Assembly: GCA_032718475.1 (NCBI GenBank)
Contig: JAUCBJ010002633.1
Coordinates: forward strand, 1 to 64,000
Reading direction: 5' to 3'
Source: Nemertoderma westbladi
Lineage: Eukaryota; Xenacoelomorpha; Nemertodermatida; Nemertodermatidae
DNA: 64,000 nt
The position numbers and the translations under genes were made by a program. Position 1 is the stretch's first letter. Each line of letters starts with the position of its first letter. Under the pieces are notes generated by a model. That model was not told where the DNA came from, searched no databases, and saw only the letters and a list, made by a program, of their open reading frames with translations. Positions 53,781-64,000 of this stretch are shown here, one piece after another.

Positions 53781-55034
53781 GCTGTAGTCAAGGCCGCGAT
53801 GGGATTATTAGTGAGTCATCGAAGGGACTGCTAACAGACGGGATCGCTCATTTATATTTGCCTTGGGGGTATACGTATAGATTCACTGCCTGTTGTATCT
53901 ACTTAATGAAAAGCGACGGCAGAGGAGGGGCCCCCGCCGATGAACGTAGTTGATAGTTGCCGGGAATGTGGTGAACTGGATGATGTGGAATGAGGATGCA
54001 ATAGGTAATTATAAAGTTAAATATAGACATTATGTCATAGTGATCTCATTGGTAATATAAAAACTTAGTTGATAAAAACTAATTAATCTAAAATAGAAAT
54101 CAATGTATAAAGTAAAATTAATACAGTTAATTACTTTAAAATAAAGTACAAATGAATAAATAAAGTAAAATAGAAAAGAATACAAATAATTAATTAAAAT
54201 TAAATATAAATAAATAGGTATTAATGAATAAAAGAAACATACCGGTATTACAACTACCGGTGGGTGTAACATACCGGTATTACAACTACCGGTAGGTGTA
54301 ACAGAGGGGGGCGGGGCGCTTGGATACAACTATTATTAATAAGCTGTTGCTTGGTTAAAGCTAATTGGGGGTCAAAGGTCAAAGGTCAACGATAAAGCTG
54401 TCTGGAGTAATTAGTTACCAGTAGGGGAGCTGTATACCATAGGGCTAAATAAGGCTGCAAGTCTATGGTTAAATGCTTCCAATAATGATCTCATTTAGTA
54501 ACGGTAAGTAATATAAAAACTAATTAATCTAAAAATAGAAATCAATGTATAAAGTAAAAGTAATACAATTAATTAATTTAAAATAAAGTACAAATGAATA
54601 ATTAATTTAAAATTAAATATGAATATGAATAAATAAAGGTAAATAAAATATAGATAATTAATTAAAATTAAATATAAATAAATAGGTATTAATGAATAAA
54701 AGAGCCGCGGTGTCACTTATGACACCCTCTTGAGCCGGCTCTGCGACAGTTGGACAACACTGATGACCCATTGTGTGTCAGGGCGCTAATCAGTCTGATT
54801 AATTAGGATAATCAATTAAACCCTAATAGGACACATGTTAGGGTTTAATTGTACTAATTAATTGATGACACCTGTCAATTAGGGTCTAATTAGCCTAATT
54901 GGGAGGTGTCAGCCAGACAGTCTGGCGCCAATGACACCCAATGACACCCATAGGGTGATAATTGGGTGTCATATGACACCCAATGGGTGTCAGTGGGGTC
55001 CAACTGTCGCAGAGCCGCCCAAGACCCTACTACT
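53781..55034 (-). repeat. Right terminal inverted repeat (1,254 bp)
   Basis: Inverse of the left TIR, ending CCCTACTACT. It carries the mirrored DR1 motif at 54367-54389 and the mirrored terminal palindrome at 54737-55016. Differences from the left TIR are small indels (for example AGTTGATAAAAACT near 54065) and scattered substitutions. Confidence 0.9.
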
Positions 55035-55040
55035 AAGATG
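55035..55040. repeat. Right 6-bp target-site duplication of the Polinton
   Basis: AAGATG, identical to 39432-39437. It belongs to the interrupted LINE ORF1. Confidence 0.88.
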
Positions 55041-55777
55041 ATATCATTCGTTTAGTTCAATCTTTCAAGCGAAAGAAATCAGTAACTGTCGACGAAGAGA
55101 AATCAGTATCCGAAAAACTTATCGCCATGAGCTCTATGTACACAGTAACCCTCGGTAAACTCGCCGAATCTCGCGAGGAAACAATTGCTGCAAAGAACGA
55201 GCTCCTCCACGCCAAAACGGTTCCGGTTCCAACATCGAGCCCTCCGGTTCGGGGCTGGGAATCAACCCCAACCTCATACGTCCACCGCGAATCTAACCTC
55301 ACTAGGCTACCTACAGGACCTCGCACACCTCGACCAGAATCTCTTCGCGGGAACAAGGTTGGTGGCACTCTCAGAGTTCCCCAGCTCCAACAGAAAATGC
55401 CAACAGTCCGAAAGGCTCACATCCACATAGGCAGACTAGATCCGTCCGTCACCGCCGAGGAGGTTAGCAACTACCCAACCAAGGAGGAACTCCCCTTCGA
55501 GGAAGTAATACCCATTATCCCAAGAACAGACTCCCCGTTTATTAGCTTCCACGTGATCTGTGATCAAGTCGATCGAGATTCCTTAATTAACCCCGATGCC
55601 TGGGGTGCAGGCATCAGCATCCGGAACTACGCACTCAATGACGAAGAACGTGTTCGATATGGACTCAAACCTCGATTACTCAACCCAAACCCGGTCCCTT
55701 TACTGCAGACAGTCGCAACTTCAGCTACCGCGGTCTCGGGGGACGACAACCTCACCCGCAACCCACCCCCTCCATAG
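55041..55777 (+). pseudogene. LINE ORF1 (nucleic-acid-binding protein), main part
   Basis: The frame continues without a break from 39401-39437. An N-terminal helical, coiled-coil-prone stretch (SVSEKLIAMSSMYTVTLGKL) is followed by a Pro/Ser-rich linker and then an RRM-like C-terminal domain (KAHIHIGRLDPSVTAEEVSN, PFISFHVICD, WGAGISIRNY), the pattern of Jockey/CR1-type ORF1 proteins that bind the element RNA. It ends at TAG 55775. I see no CCHC knuckles. The only disruption of ORF1 is the Polinton. Confidence 0.7.
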
Positions 55778-55779
55778 CG

Positions 55780-58531
55780 CTCCCCCAATCGATTAAACTC
55801 TCTGTGTGGAACGTCGAAGGGCTACAGTTTATTCTAGATAACCTGACCCCGGATGAGCTATTTATTAATGACGATGTATTATTACTAACTGAAACATTTT
55901 ATTCGAAATCAACTTTGTAATGTAAATAACTATTATCCATTTATAGAACCAGCCGTCACTCAAAGAAGGGGGCGCCCTTCAGAGGGACTCTCTATCTTAT
56001 GCAAACCTAATTTAGATCCATCTCTTATCGCAACAGAAAAACAGTTCATTATCATCAACACTCGGGCATCCAACATAGCGGTTTTCTACTTCAATCCAAA
56101 CCACCGGGTTGAAGACATTATTCTCATCATCGCAGGCGCGCTTGCACAAACTGACCCAAACAAAACCACTATAATCGGTGGGGATTTCAACTGCCGTCTC
56201 GACTCCGGCGACCGGGGTTCTAATCTCAGCGACTATCTGTCCAACCTAGGGTTTATATGTTTAAACGACCCAACCGTAGCAACTTATTGCTCTCCACAGG
56301 GAACGAGTTGTATTGACCTAGTGTTCGTAAGACTCCTGGGTCCTACAAATCAGACGCATACAATAACTGTAACCACTAACCCGATCCGAAAACACCAACG
56401 CGTTACAGCAACAATTTATATTCCCGACCCTCTTATAGATATAGACTATCGACCTCCCATGTTAAGCCGAAAGATCGACATTAATAAACTTGGGGTACAC
56501 CCAATTATATTGGCCAGTGGAATCAGCAATGCTCTGGAAGACTCAGATATTGACCTAGCGACTACACTACTGACACAAACACTAACGGAATCGACGATCC
56601 CTAAGAAACCACAACAATCCGCTGGTAAACTGTGGTTCGATACTGACTGCCAACGACTTAAGCGTTCCCTCTTACTGGCAATGAGGAGATGCGAACAGTC
56701 TAGCGACGACAATAAGGAATTCTGGAATCAACGTAAACAGTATAAGAAGCTAATCAAAACGAAACGACAAGAGTACGAGGACAACTGCCTCTTACAAAAA
56801 CTCAATAAAGCCGAGGTGAAACCTTGGCTCCTATTTAAGGATACACAATCCTCAGTCGCCCCCATAGATTCCACAAGGCTGGAGTCCCACTTCTCCAACC
56901 TCGTCGGTACCCCTAACATCCCGCCATCCTGCCCAACGGTTCCCGACTCTTCCGACAGTGAGCAAACCTCCGCTGAATGGTTCAATGAACCAATTACAGC
57001 CGAGGAAGTTGCGGCAACCATCCGCGATTCTGCGAACAATAAATCCTGCGGCCCCGATCAACTGTTCTATGAACACCTAAAGTCCACCATCGTATTTATT
57101 CTAGTCCCCTTAACACTCTTATACAATGCCTGTATTAACCTCGGGAAATTACTAACACTGTGGTATCAGAGTATCATAAAGATCCTTTACAAACGAAAAG
57201 GTTCTGTAACAGATCCAGATAATTATAGAGGAATCGCTCTCCTCTCGGTTCTCCTGAAATTATTTACATCGATAATTAATAAGTGAATTCGCCTACACGT
57301 AATCCACCTAATACCCGGGGTCCAATATGGATTTATGCAGGGGAGGTCTACTCGCCACGCGGTGGAGCAACTTCTTGCCGATATCTCGGCGTCCTTCCGG
57401 CGAACTGGCTCCGGCAAGCGATTTGTTTTCGTCGCGTTCGTCGACTTCCGGAAGACGTTTGATGTTGTCCCAAGGGCAGTTCTTCTTTACAAGTTATATA
57501 ACTTTGGTATTAAAGGGAAGATTTACGGTATAATTAAAGATCTACTAAACAATGACATCCGAATATACGACGGACTCCGTCTATCGAAAACCATTAAGCA
57601 ACTTCGCGGAATCCTCCAGGGTGATTGTCTATCCCCAACATGTTTTATAATATTTATCGCCGATCTCGCCCACACAATACTTAGGGTGTGTCGATTTATT
57701 AAACTGATATTCTACGCAGATGATCTGGCACTGTATTCCGATGACCGCGAGGAACTACAACGCGCTCTCGATGCGTTATATGACTGGTGCCTCCTAAACG
57801 GAATGACTGTAAACTTAAAGAAAACTAAAATTATTAAATTCCGTAAAGCCGGGCGTCTAGCTCGCGCAGACAAGTTTACCTACAATAACACTCCCATAGA
57901 AATCGTCAACCGTTACGAGTATCTCGGACTAGTCCTTCAACCGTCCCTCTGCTTCTCTGAGCACATCCAGTTAAAGAAAGCCACTGTTTATTCAACGATC
58001 GGTTCACTGACACATCTCCGTTTACTCTCTATTGAAACAGGACTAAAAATATTCAACATGAAAATTGCCCCTTCAGCACTCTACCTAATAACTAGTATTG
58101 GTAAATACCTAACATTACAGAACCTTAAAGAATTGGATAAAATAAAGACTAAACACATCAAAAGAATGTTGTCTCTCCACACATCAGCCTCCTCTACACT
58201 CGCTCTAAACTTGATTAACGAACCTCCATTTATGGCCGCAGTACTATTGAAATATCCAGGCTTATTAACTGATGACGTCTCCTCCAGATACTGCGAGCAC
58301 CGATGCGAACGTAACAACAACTTCATCACAGAATCTTTTCTGGACGGCCCCGGATTCCAGAATTCCCATTGGAAGATGGCAGGTCAGCGTAACAGACACG
58401 TTATTACTCGTGCGACCGCCCATGGGTTCCACCACCTAATCTGCGTCAACCAAACGCCTTTCACTCGCTATCCACCGAATGTATATGTCAGTATTGTAAC
58501 CTCCCATGTACACGACGATATCATGCATTGA
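55780..58531 (+). pseudogene. LINE ORF2: endonuclease and reverse transcriptase, broken
   Basis: The endonuclease opens KLSVWNVEGLQ in one frame up to a TAA at 55918. It continues one frame over with RGRPSEGLSILCKP, IIGGDFNCRLDSGD and CIDLVFVR. After a linker the reverse transcriptase begins (DNYRGIALLSVLLKLF) and meets TGA at 57284-57286. It resumes in the same frame with YGFMQGRSTRHAVEQLL, FVDFRKTFDVV, GILQGDCLSPTCF and the catalytic box FYADDLALYS. The C-terminal region runs to 58531. The clade is judged as the Jockey superfamily from domain order and the ORF1 type. Confidence 0.8.
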
Positions 58532-58670
58532 ACTGCAGCGACTGCCCTCCACTTTCCCGTCTCGCATCTCCATAACTAATAATTGTATTCAATTTATTTT
58601 CTATTTATTTATGTACATAAATTTTACTGGTTTCCATTTACCCCGCCTGGGGGTGTATCGAATTAATATA

Positions 58671-58685
58671 AAATAGATCCATGAA
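58671..58685. repeat. Right target-site duplication of the Jockey-type LINE (probable)
   Basis: AAATAGATCCATGAA matching 39244-39258. The 3' end lacks a poly(A) tail and instead ends in AATTAATAT-type sequence. Confidence 0.55.
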
Positions 58686-60780
58686 AATTTTATAAATATC
58701 TAGTTTGAATTGATTTGCATTATTTTGTATTAAATTGTTAGGTTCATATGTTATTAAAGGATTATATTAAGTTCTTGTTGTATTTGGTATAGATATTTGT
58801 ACAAAATTGTTCAAGTGGTTCAGTAGCACATGCTGTCATGAGTAGGAATGCCTAAGGTGCGTGGTAAAAGCTAAGGTCGGTGGTAGCGTTGTTAAACAGG
58901 GGCGATCAGGAGCGCGTTATTAGTGCCGCACTGCTGCTAAACACAAAACTGCTACTCACCGCTGGATGGCGCTAACCTGCCGTCCACTAATATATTTTAC
59001 TAATTTTCTACGGCTCCTGGAAATCGCTTGTTCCTTTCTCTGTTGATCGCTCAACAGAGAGCTAACTGTTCGAATCTATGAGCCACGCGGGAAAAACCAA
59101 AACAATAAACCCGAATCGGCTCCCTAAGCTACTTAAAACGAGTGCGGGTGACCTAGCACTCGGAGTTCACTTATCGCAAAATACTGGAATTCACTGGCAG
59201 AACACATTGAATGTGAGAATGTTTTAATGTTAAGGGGGATAGATCTGTTACTTTCCTAGGTGCTGAAACTTGGCCTTTGGCTGGTTTTAGACCAGCAAAC
59301 TTACTACTGCTGTACTGTACGGCTGTATACTGGACACTGCTGTCAGTCCGTTGCCCCGCTATTTTCAAATAACCGCCTAGCGTGAATAGTCTACAGTATT
59401 CTAAAACAATTACTTAAACTACTCTCCGCTATGCTGCGTACAAATTCTTATTTTATTTTATCGCTAAATTAATTACAGTCATAAATATAAATTCGCATAC
59501 TAATTACTAGATATTCCAGAATACGTACTTCTAATTTATTACGTACTGGGGCTTATACTAGCAACAGTCTAAATGCGGTATTAATTTGACCTAATTAGCA
59601 ATTAATAAGCATAAACTAAGAAATGGAAATCAATCAAAGGGAAAGGTGCCTATCTAAGCATTCACATTTAAGAATCAGGCACTCTTTAGCAACACAACAC
59701 AAATAGCGTAGCACTAAGTTAGTAGTACGGCAGTACGGCAGATAGCGCTAACTACACCAATCAGCTAGTGCACTAAATACCTGTACATTAATACATCAGT
59801 ATACCAGTATTAGTCATCCAATCAATCAGTCAGTGTAAGAACCACAGGTCACCCAAAGCCACACATGGGACTCCTAACTAAACCCAAATTCTGCCACCCT
59901 AAAACTACAAAGTAGAGACGGAAATCTGGATCGTCAGCCCCCTAATACTGTAACAGCGGCTGGTCCCCGGTCCTCAACTGACTAGCTCCGACCGCAACGG
60001 TGGCCCCCGCCAGCGTCACCCCGCTTTGGATCCTCTGCACTCCCTTCCGTCGCTTCCCCCCAGTGCGCCCGCCTACCGGTACCTTAGCCCTCCATTAGAA
60101 TGAATAGCTACCGTAGCGGCGCATGCAATCACAAACAGTCTGGCGGTCTAAAGAAATCCCGTGGGATTATCACATCTTAAATCACATAGGATTTAATAAT
60201 CAAAAGTAGAAATCATAATTCAAAGTCGTAATTTTCAGTAATTGATTGAGAAATACAGAAAGATAGGCGAAAGATTAACAATTAACAGAAACCAGAAACA
60301 AACTACAATACTGCCACTGGTACTGCGGTAACAACTGAGATATTAAGATAACTAGATAACTAGAGATTAAGATGCACATACCGGAAATACAGCCAATTTA
60401 TAGGTGATGCAACAGGGATGACGCAATATTCCTCTCATTGGTTCCCCAATCCGCCCCACCATCAGACCAACCTGGAACAGCTGGGCCAATAAGGAAGCCG
60501 GATTGTGAACCTCAGAGCTTCCAAATCGCAAATTATTACCATATATGGTAATGGATCATGTCCCTGGCTGCTGAATGGTTAGGATTGCGTCCCTGGATGC
60601 TGGCCCTATCGAGGCTAATAACAGCAAGCTTATATCCAGGGTCCAACAGGAAACTTGCTACCCTGGAACTATTTACTTATATCTTATTACAAAATTACGT
60701 ACGTAGGGCTACATACTATACAAAATGGATGAATTCAAAATATATGGGCGTTTTAATTTCCTTATCTAAATGTCATTGCG

Positions 60781-60875
60781 CGTTATTATGTCTTATCTAA
60801 ATAATTATACTGTATAACGGCTAATATAATTATACTGTATAACGCGCTAATATAATTATACTGCATAACACGGAC
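60781..60875. repeat. Short tandem repeat, about 30 bp x 3
   Basis: Three copies of a unit with AATTATACTGTATAACG followed by GCTAATAT, with small changes. Confidence 0.8.
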
Positions 60876-61059
60876 TAATGTAAGTACAGCGCCATATACC
60901 GTAACACAGCTCCAAGGGAAATCATACAATGTTTCCCTCCAATTGTAGAAGAGTATAAGGCGATGTATACAAATAAAATAATTCGCTTTCAAATAATCTA
61001 AATAACTTGATACTATAATAATTCTACTATTTACAAATATTGCCATAGATATTGCATAA

Positions 61060-61215
61060 TGAATTTACATACAAATTAAAATTACAAAAATATTATCTCT
61101 CAATGTTAACGATTATTACATACAAATAAAATTTACAAAAATACTGTTTTCTCGTTCGTTCTACATAATGATTACTACATACAAAATTAAATTTACAAAA
61201 ATATTATCTCTTTCA
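61060..61215. repeat. Tandem repeat, about 60-70 bp x 3
   Basis: Three units containing TACATACAAATTAAA and ACAAAAATATTATCTC, separated by variable bases. Confidence 0.75.
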
Positions 61216-61727
61216 TTTATTTACAAATTGACGGTCTACCTATTGAAATGGAACATGGCTAGGACAATGTCCCCCATTTCCCATCTCAAATTAACGATCA
61301 ACATTAACAAGATAAACTAAATATAAACGTATTTGAGGCTAAATTTTTAACTAAATTGCATTAAAGGCCGATAATCAAATTAAATATAAAATACATAATA
61401 ATTTCTTTCATTTTCGGACTTTACTTAATTTCTTATAAAAAACGCAAATCATCTTGGTTTGATGATTGCTCAGGTAAGTGAAAGGAGTAAGCCAAACCCG
61501 CGGGTTTGTCTCCCCAATCACTTCCTTTGCCTCTTTCAATAAACTTTAGAGCAAATAAAGTCATATACACAAAATCAAATATAGTATAGGCTCAAATCAT
61601 ATTTCCAACGGACTATAAAGTAAAAGTATTTCCTTTCAATATTTTTCGGCCTTCGAAATTAAAAATCTAAAATATGGATACGACTAGTGTATATGAGTCC
61701 AGTCGAATGATTGATCAAAACCTATGA

Positions 61728-62230
61728 TATACATCAGAGCGACGATGATGTATATGTCTAGAGTTTGTCGGTCTGTGATATTATAGTCTCATCGGCTAGC
61801 TCCTGGGTCTCTCGGGCTCGCTCCCCTCTCCAGATACACCAGTCTACCCCCTGTAGACTCTGTTGACGGCGTTCTTGAGGCGTCACTTCCCGGAACCGGC
61901 GACGACGTTCCCTGGGCACCGACTATCTCCCGACTGGTGCTCCTCCCTCGGCCTCGTCCCATTTGCCGTGTCCCTGTGGGCGCCTCCGCCAACTCCTCCT
62001 TCTGCAACTTTATAGAATGGAACTGCTCGTCCTTGGCTTGACGCTTGCCAATGACTCCTCCTTCTGGTACTTGCCGCGAGCTGTGAGCTCCGGCTGTTGT
62101 CGCTGTGGGCGCGGCGGTCCTGATCCTCCACTCGTTCAGAGGTCAATGACCCCAAACGAGTCTCCTTAGGCCGCCAATTGTGCGCTGGGTAATAATTCTA
62201 GACGTATATATCAGAGCGGCGATGATATAT
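61728..62230 (-). repeat. Small module between imperfect direct repeats, possible mini-retroelement
   Basis: About 26 bp at 61728-61753 (TATACATCAGAGCGACGATG) recurs with few mismatches at 62205-62230. Between them, on the minus strand, lies CACAATTGGCGGCC (about 62171-62184), shaped like an LTR end plus primer-binding site, followed by an Arg/Ser/Gly-rich open frame (62155-61883) that could be a gag remnant. This would suit a terminal-repeat retrotransposon in miniature, but the repeats are short and the assignment is weak. Confidence 0.3.
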
Positions 62231-62252
62231 AAAGGATTGGACATATTCGGGC

Positions 62253-62731
62253 TTAATAGTGCGTGCGTCGAAACTTCCCGAAATAATTTGAAGTAAAATA
62301 TCGTATAAATCGCGGATCGTGGGTATAGTTAGTAGACGGATGGACGGCGCGAATCTCGTCTGGATACTCAGGCGTGACCTTCCTTTCCTGGTGAAGCGAA
62401 GTGAACGTGGTCCAGGAACTCGAGTCCCGTGCCGCTTCGTGCCGCGCCTCTAGGTCTTTATAGGCTCGGTATAGCGAAATGGCCGCCGCCGTGTCTATCA
62501 AACTGGGTGTCGAACAGGTTTAATCTCCGTATACGGATCTAAAGTCGTAACGGTCGGCGTAATGGGTCTCGGAGGTCGCTTTCCGCTAAAGTCGATACTG
62601 ATCATCGGGTTGCTCATCGGGTAACCTCCCTCGTTGTATCTAAGGAACTGGTGAGCTTGACATCGCGTTAATATTGGTTCAGGATGTTGCTCGTTCAGTC
62701 GATCGGGAATCGCCACGTCTTGTTTATTCAT
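62253..62731 (-). pseudogene. Start of a BEL/Pao accessory ORF, frameshifted
   Basis: Two overlapping minus-strand frames, 62731-62498 (77 aa from ATG) and 62501-62253, look like one protein split by a frameshift. In order they hold ISIDFSGKRPPRP and SSSWTTFTSLHQ. The accessory protein of the first BEL/Pao element has VRVVKFSGREGP followed by SYWDTFQQSV in the same order and location, so this may be a decayed relative. Position fits too: it lies downstream of pol, after a spacer of about 875 bp. The similarity is weak and needs an alignment. Confidence 0.35.
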
Positions 62732-63606
62732 GCATTCACCGCATTTGTAGAATAACTTGTATACACTGAAGACCTTTGGCGTCTCCTAATCCTCGCCTCG
62801 AGTCCTCCGGTGCAGATGCATTCCCTCGAATTGATCTCGGACGGCAGGTAGCGGTTCATCGTACCGCAAATACATATATCCCAATAGTTCGTTACGCAAA
62901 CCAATTACACTGTGGATAAATCAGTTAGATGATGCGGAGGGACAAACTTCCCGAGCTACCCGGCCGCCTTCCAGCAGTTCAGGTTCGGCTCTCTAGATCC
63001 CGTCTCATTCCTAACTACCTTCTAACCTATTCCCATGCATAGCGCAAAAAACTTCGGAGATAAACTGGCCGTGACCAACTCACTTTTTGATGCCCAAGCT
63101 ACTCCCCAATACTTGTACTAGACTACAGTAGTTAGAAAGGACAATAGTCTCGGCGCTCGACTATACCAAACCCACAGGTTTGATAATCAAACATCTCACT
63201 CTACCGCAAACTACTGAGTGGGGTCTGTGTACGCCTCTGGTGCTACTAACCTTTAGCACCTTGGTTGTTGTACTGTTGGCACCAATCTGTGGAAGTTACT
63301 GAACTCAATTTACACTCCTACGTAATATAGCCGTCACCATGGTTTCTAAATGCTATTTTCCAGGCTTCACGACTTTTCAAATTACTGTTTATCTATAGGC
63401 GAATTCTAAAACGCGCCTATACACAGCGTCTGGAATTGTCTTGGGTTCACTTCTAATTTTTTAAAATTTTTAAATTTTCCAAAAAAATAAATTTTTGTTT
63501 TGATACCCACCAGACAAAACTCAACGCAAATCACCACAACCCCGCTCCTATGCATTTCCTTGTATTTGCATGCGAGGAATGCATACGAAGTGAGTTGCGT
63601 CCAACA
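62732..63606 (-). other. Spacer downstream of the second BEL/Pao pol
   Basis: No gene seen. It contains a CCAAACCCACAGGTTTG near-palindrome near 63166 that resembles the one near 61493, CTGCCTGAGAGCTAA-free AT-rich DNA otherwise, and an A/T run with TTTTTAAATTTTCC near 63470. It occupies the same place as the repeat-rich spacer of the first BEL/Pao element but is not obviously similar in sequence. Confidence 0.4.
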
Positions 63607-64000
63607 CTAATTCTGTTTTGAGGCAGGAGACAAATTATAATCTCCCGTCTCGATGCGTGTCTCCTCTAATAACACGATATCCTGGACCGGTCGGTCCAAG
63701 GTGTGTAAACCATTAGTTTTACACTTTTTTGGGTGCGGACACTTGCACCTAATTTTCACAGTGACTGTGCGCACTATGTTTTGCACGTCTGGGTGTGTGT
63801 GCAAGATCACTCCTGTCTCCCAATACTTTCTCTTGACAATCGGCTCGGTTATCAGTACGTAATCTCCCCTTTGGAGACTCCGAACCGTTTTGTACCACTT
63901 TGTTCTGGTGGATATGGTGGGAAGATAGTATTCCCGCCAATATTCCCAGAATGTGTACGCCACAAATTGAGTCACCTTCCAGCTCTTACAACTATATAGG
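63607..64000 (-). CDS. Second BEL/Pao element: Pol C-terminus (partial)
   Basis: The frame is open from the window edge to a stop at 63607. It carries the DUF5641-type end of BEL/Pao Pol: FWEYWREYYLPTISTRTKW, then RGDYVLITEPIVKRKYWETG, VRTVTVKIRC and the closing DRPVQDIVLLEE. The order is the same as in the first element (28555-29355) but the sequence is diverged, so it is a different family. A Cys/His insert (CKCPHPKKC) between the last strands is unusual. Most of the element lies outside the window. Confidence 0.82.
   Translation of the reverse strand, partial: LYSCKSWKVTQFVAYTFWEYWREYYLPTISTRTKWYKTVRSLQRGDYVLITEPIVKRKYWETGVILHTHPDVQNIVRTVTVKIRCKCPHPKKCKTNGLHTLDRPVQDIVLLEETRIETGDYNLSPASKQN

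Larger units (their letters stand above)
39438..55034. mobile_element. Polinton/Maverick-type element (15,597 bp), intact ends
   Basis: TIRs of about 1.2 kb start 5'-AGTAGTAGGG, matching the AG-type Polinton terminus, and are bounded by a 6-bp duplication AAGATG. The cargo is a protein-primed family B DNA polymerase, a TBP-like protein, and a 564-residue unknown protein in the opposite direction. 46755-51497 is non-coding. I found no frame for retrovirus-type integrase, FtsK-like ATPase, adenovirus-type protease or minor capsid, which autonomous Polintons carry. The three genes have no stops or frameshifts, so the copy is recent or maintained. It may be a reduced derivative mobilised in trans, or a different lineage with Polinton-like ends. 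Confidence 0.88.
55041..58670 (+). mobile_element. Jockey-type LINE, main part right of the Polinton
   Basis: Holds the rest of ORF1, ORF2 with endonuclease and reverse transcriptase, and a 3' end near 58670 followed by a probable target duplication. Together with 39259-39437 it is about 3.8 kb and full length. One frameshift and one in-frame TGA in ORF2 show that it is dead apart from the Polinton insertion. Confidence 0.82.
58686..61700. other. AT-rich intergenic DNA, no gene seen
   Basis: No frame with recognisable protein. A GC-rich island at 59930-60080 (CCCCGG, GGTGGCCCCCGCCAGCG) stands out in AT-rich surroundings. TACCATATATGGTA at 60538-60551 is a perfect palindrome. Two small tandem repeats lie at 60781-60875 and 61060-61215. 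CCAAACCCGCGGGTTTG near 61493 is a long palindrome of the kind found near transcript ends. Confidence 0.5.

Overview
The window is repeat-dominated nuclear DNA from an animal, most likely an invertebrate. The evidence is the mix of BEL/Pao, Ty3/gypsy, RTE and Jockey-type retrotransposons, a Polinton (Maverick)-type DNA transposon and a long satellite array. Nothing looks bacterial, and no host single-copy gene could be supported. The species cannot be fixed from the sequence alone.

Layout. 1-17381 is a 39-bp satellite organised into higher-order repeats. Three more satellite pieces lie at 21149-21324, 34690-35649 and about 39147-39230, so the array has been split by insertions: an apparently intact RTE LINE (17382-21135), a full-length but broken BEL/Pao element (21325-34684) and a 5'-deleted gypsy element on the minus strand (35650-39130). 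Next to the last satellite scrap sits a Jockey-type LINE (39259-39437 plus 55035-58670). Its ORF1 is cut in codon 12 by a complete 15.6-kb Polinton-type element (39438-55034) with TIRs of about 1.2 kb and a 6-bp target duplication. From 58686 to about 61700 the DNA is AT-rich and gene-free. A small repeat-flanked module follows, and the 3' part of a second BEL/Pao element runs off the right edge on the minus strand.

The most interesting unit is the Polinton-type element. It carries an intact protein-primed family B DNA polymerase with zinc fingers and an endonuclease VII-like insertion, a small neighbour that looks like a TATA-binding-protein (TBP) fold, and a 564-residue protein of unknown function in convergent orientation. 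I could not find the integrase, packaging ATPase or protease normal for this class. Its TIRs end in a nested palindrome and carry a nuclear-receptor-type DR1 motif. The gene-free middle holds 16 tRNA T-arm-like segments.

The second unusual unit is the extra reading frame downstream of pol in the BEL/Pao element. It appears to combine a degenerate RNase D-type exonuclease fold with two CCHC zinc knuckles, and a broken relative may exist in the second BEL/Pao copy. All statements about homology come from reading motifs by eye; no database search was possible.
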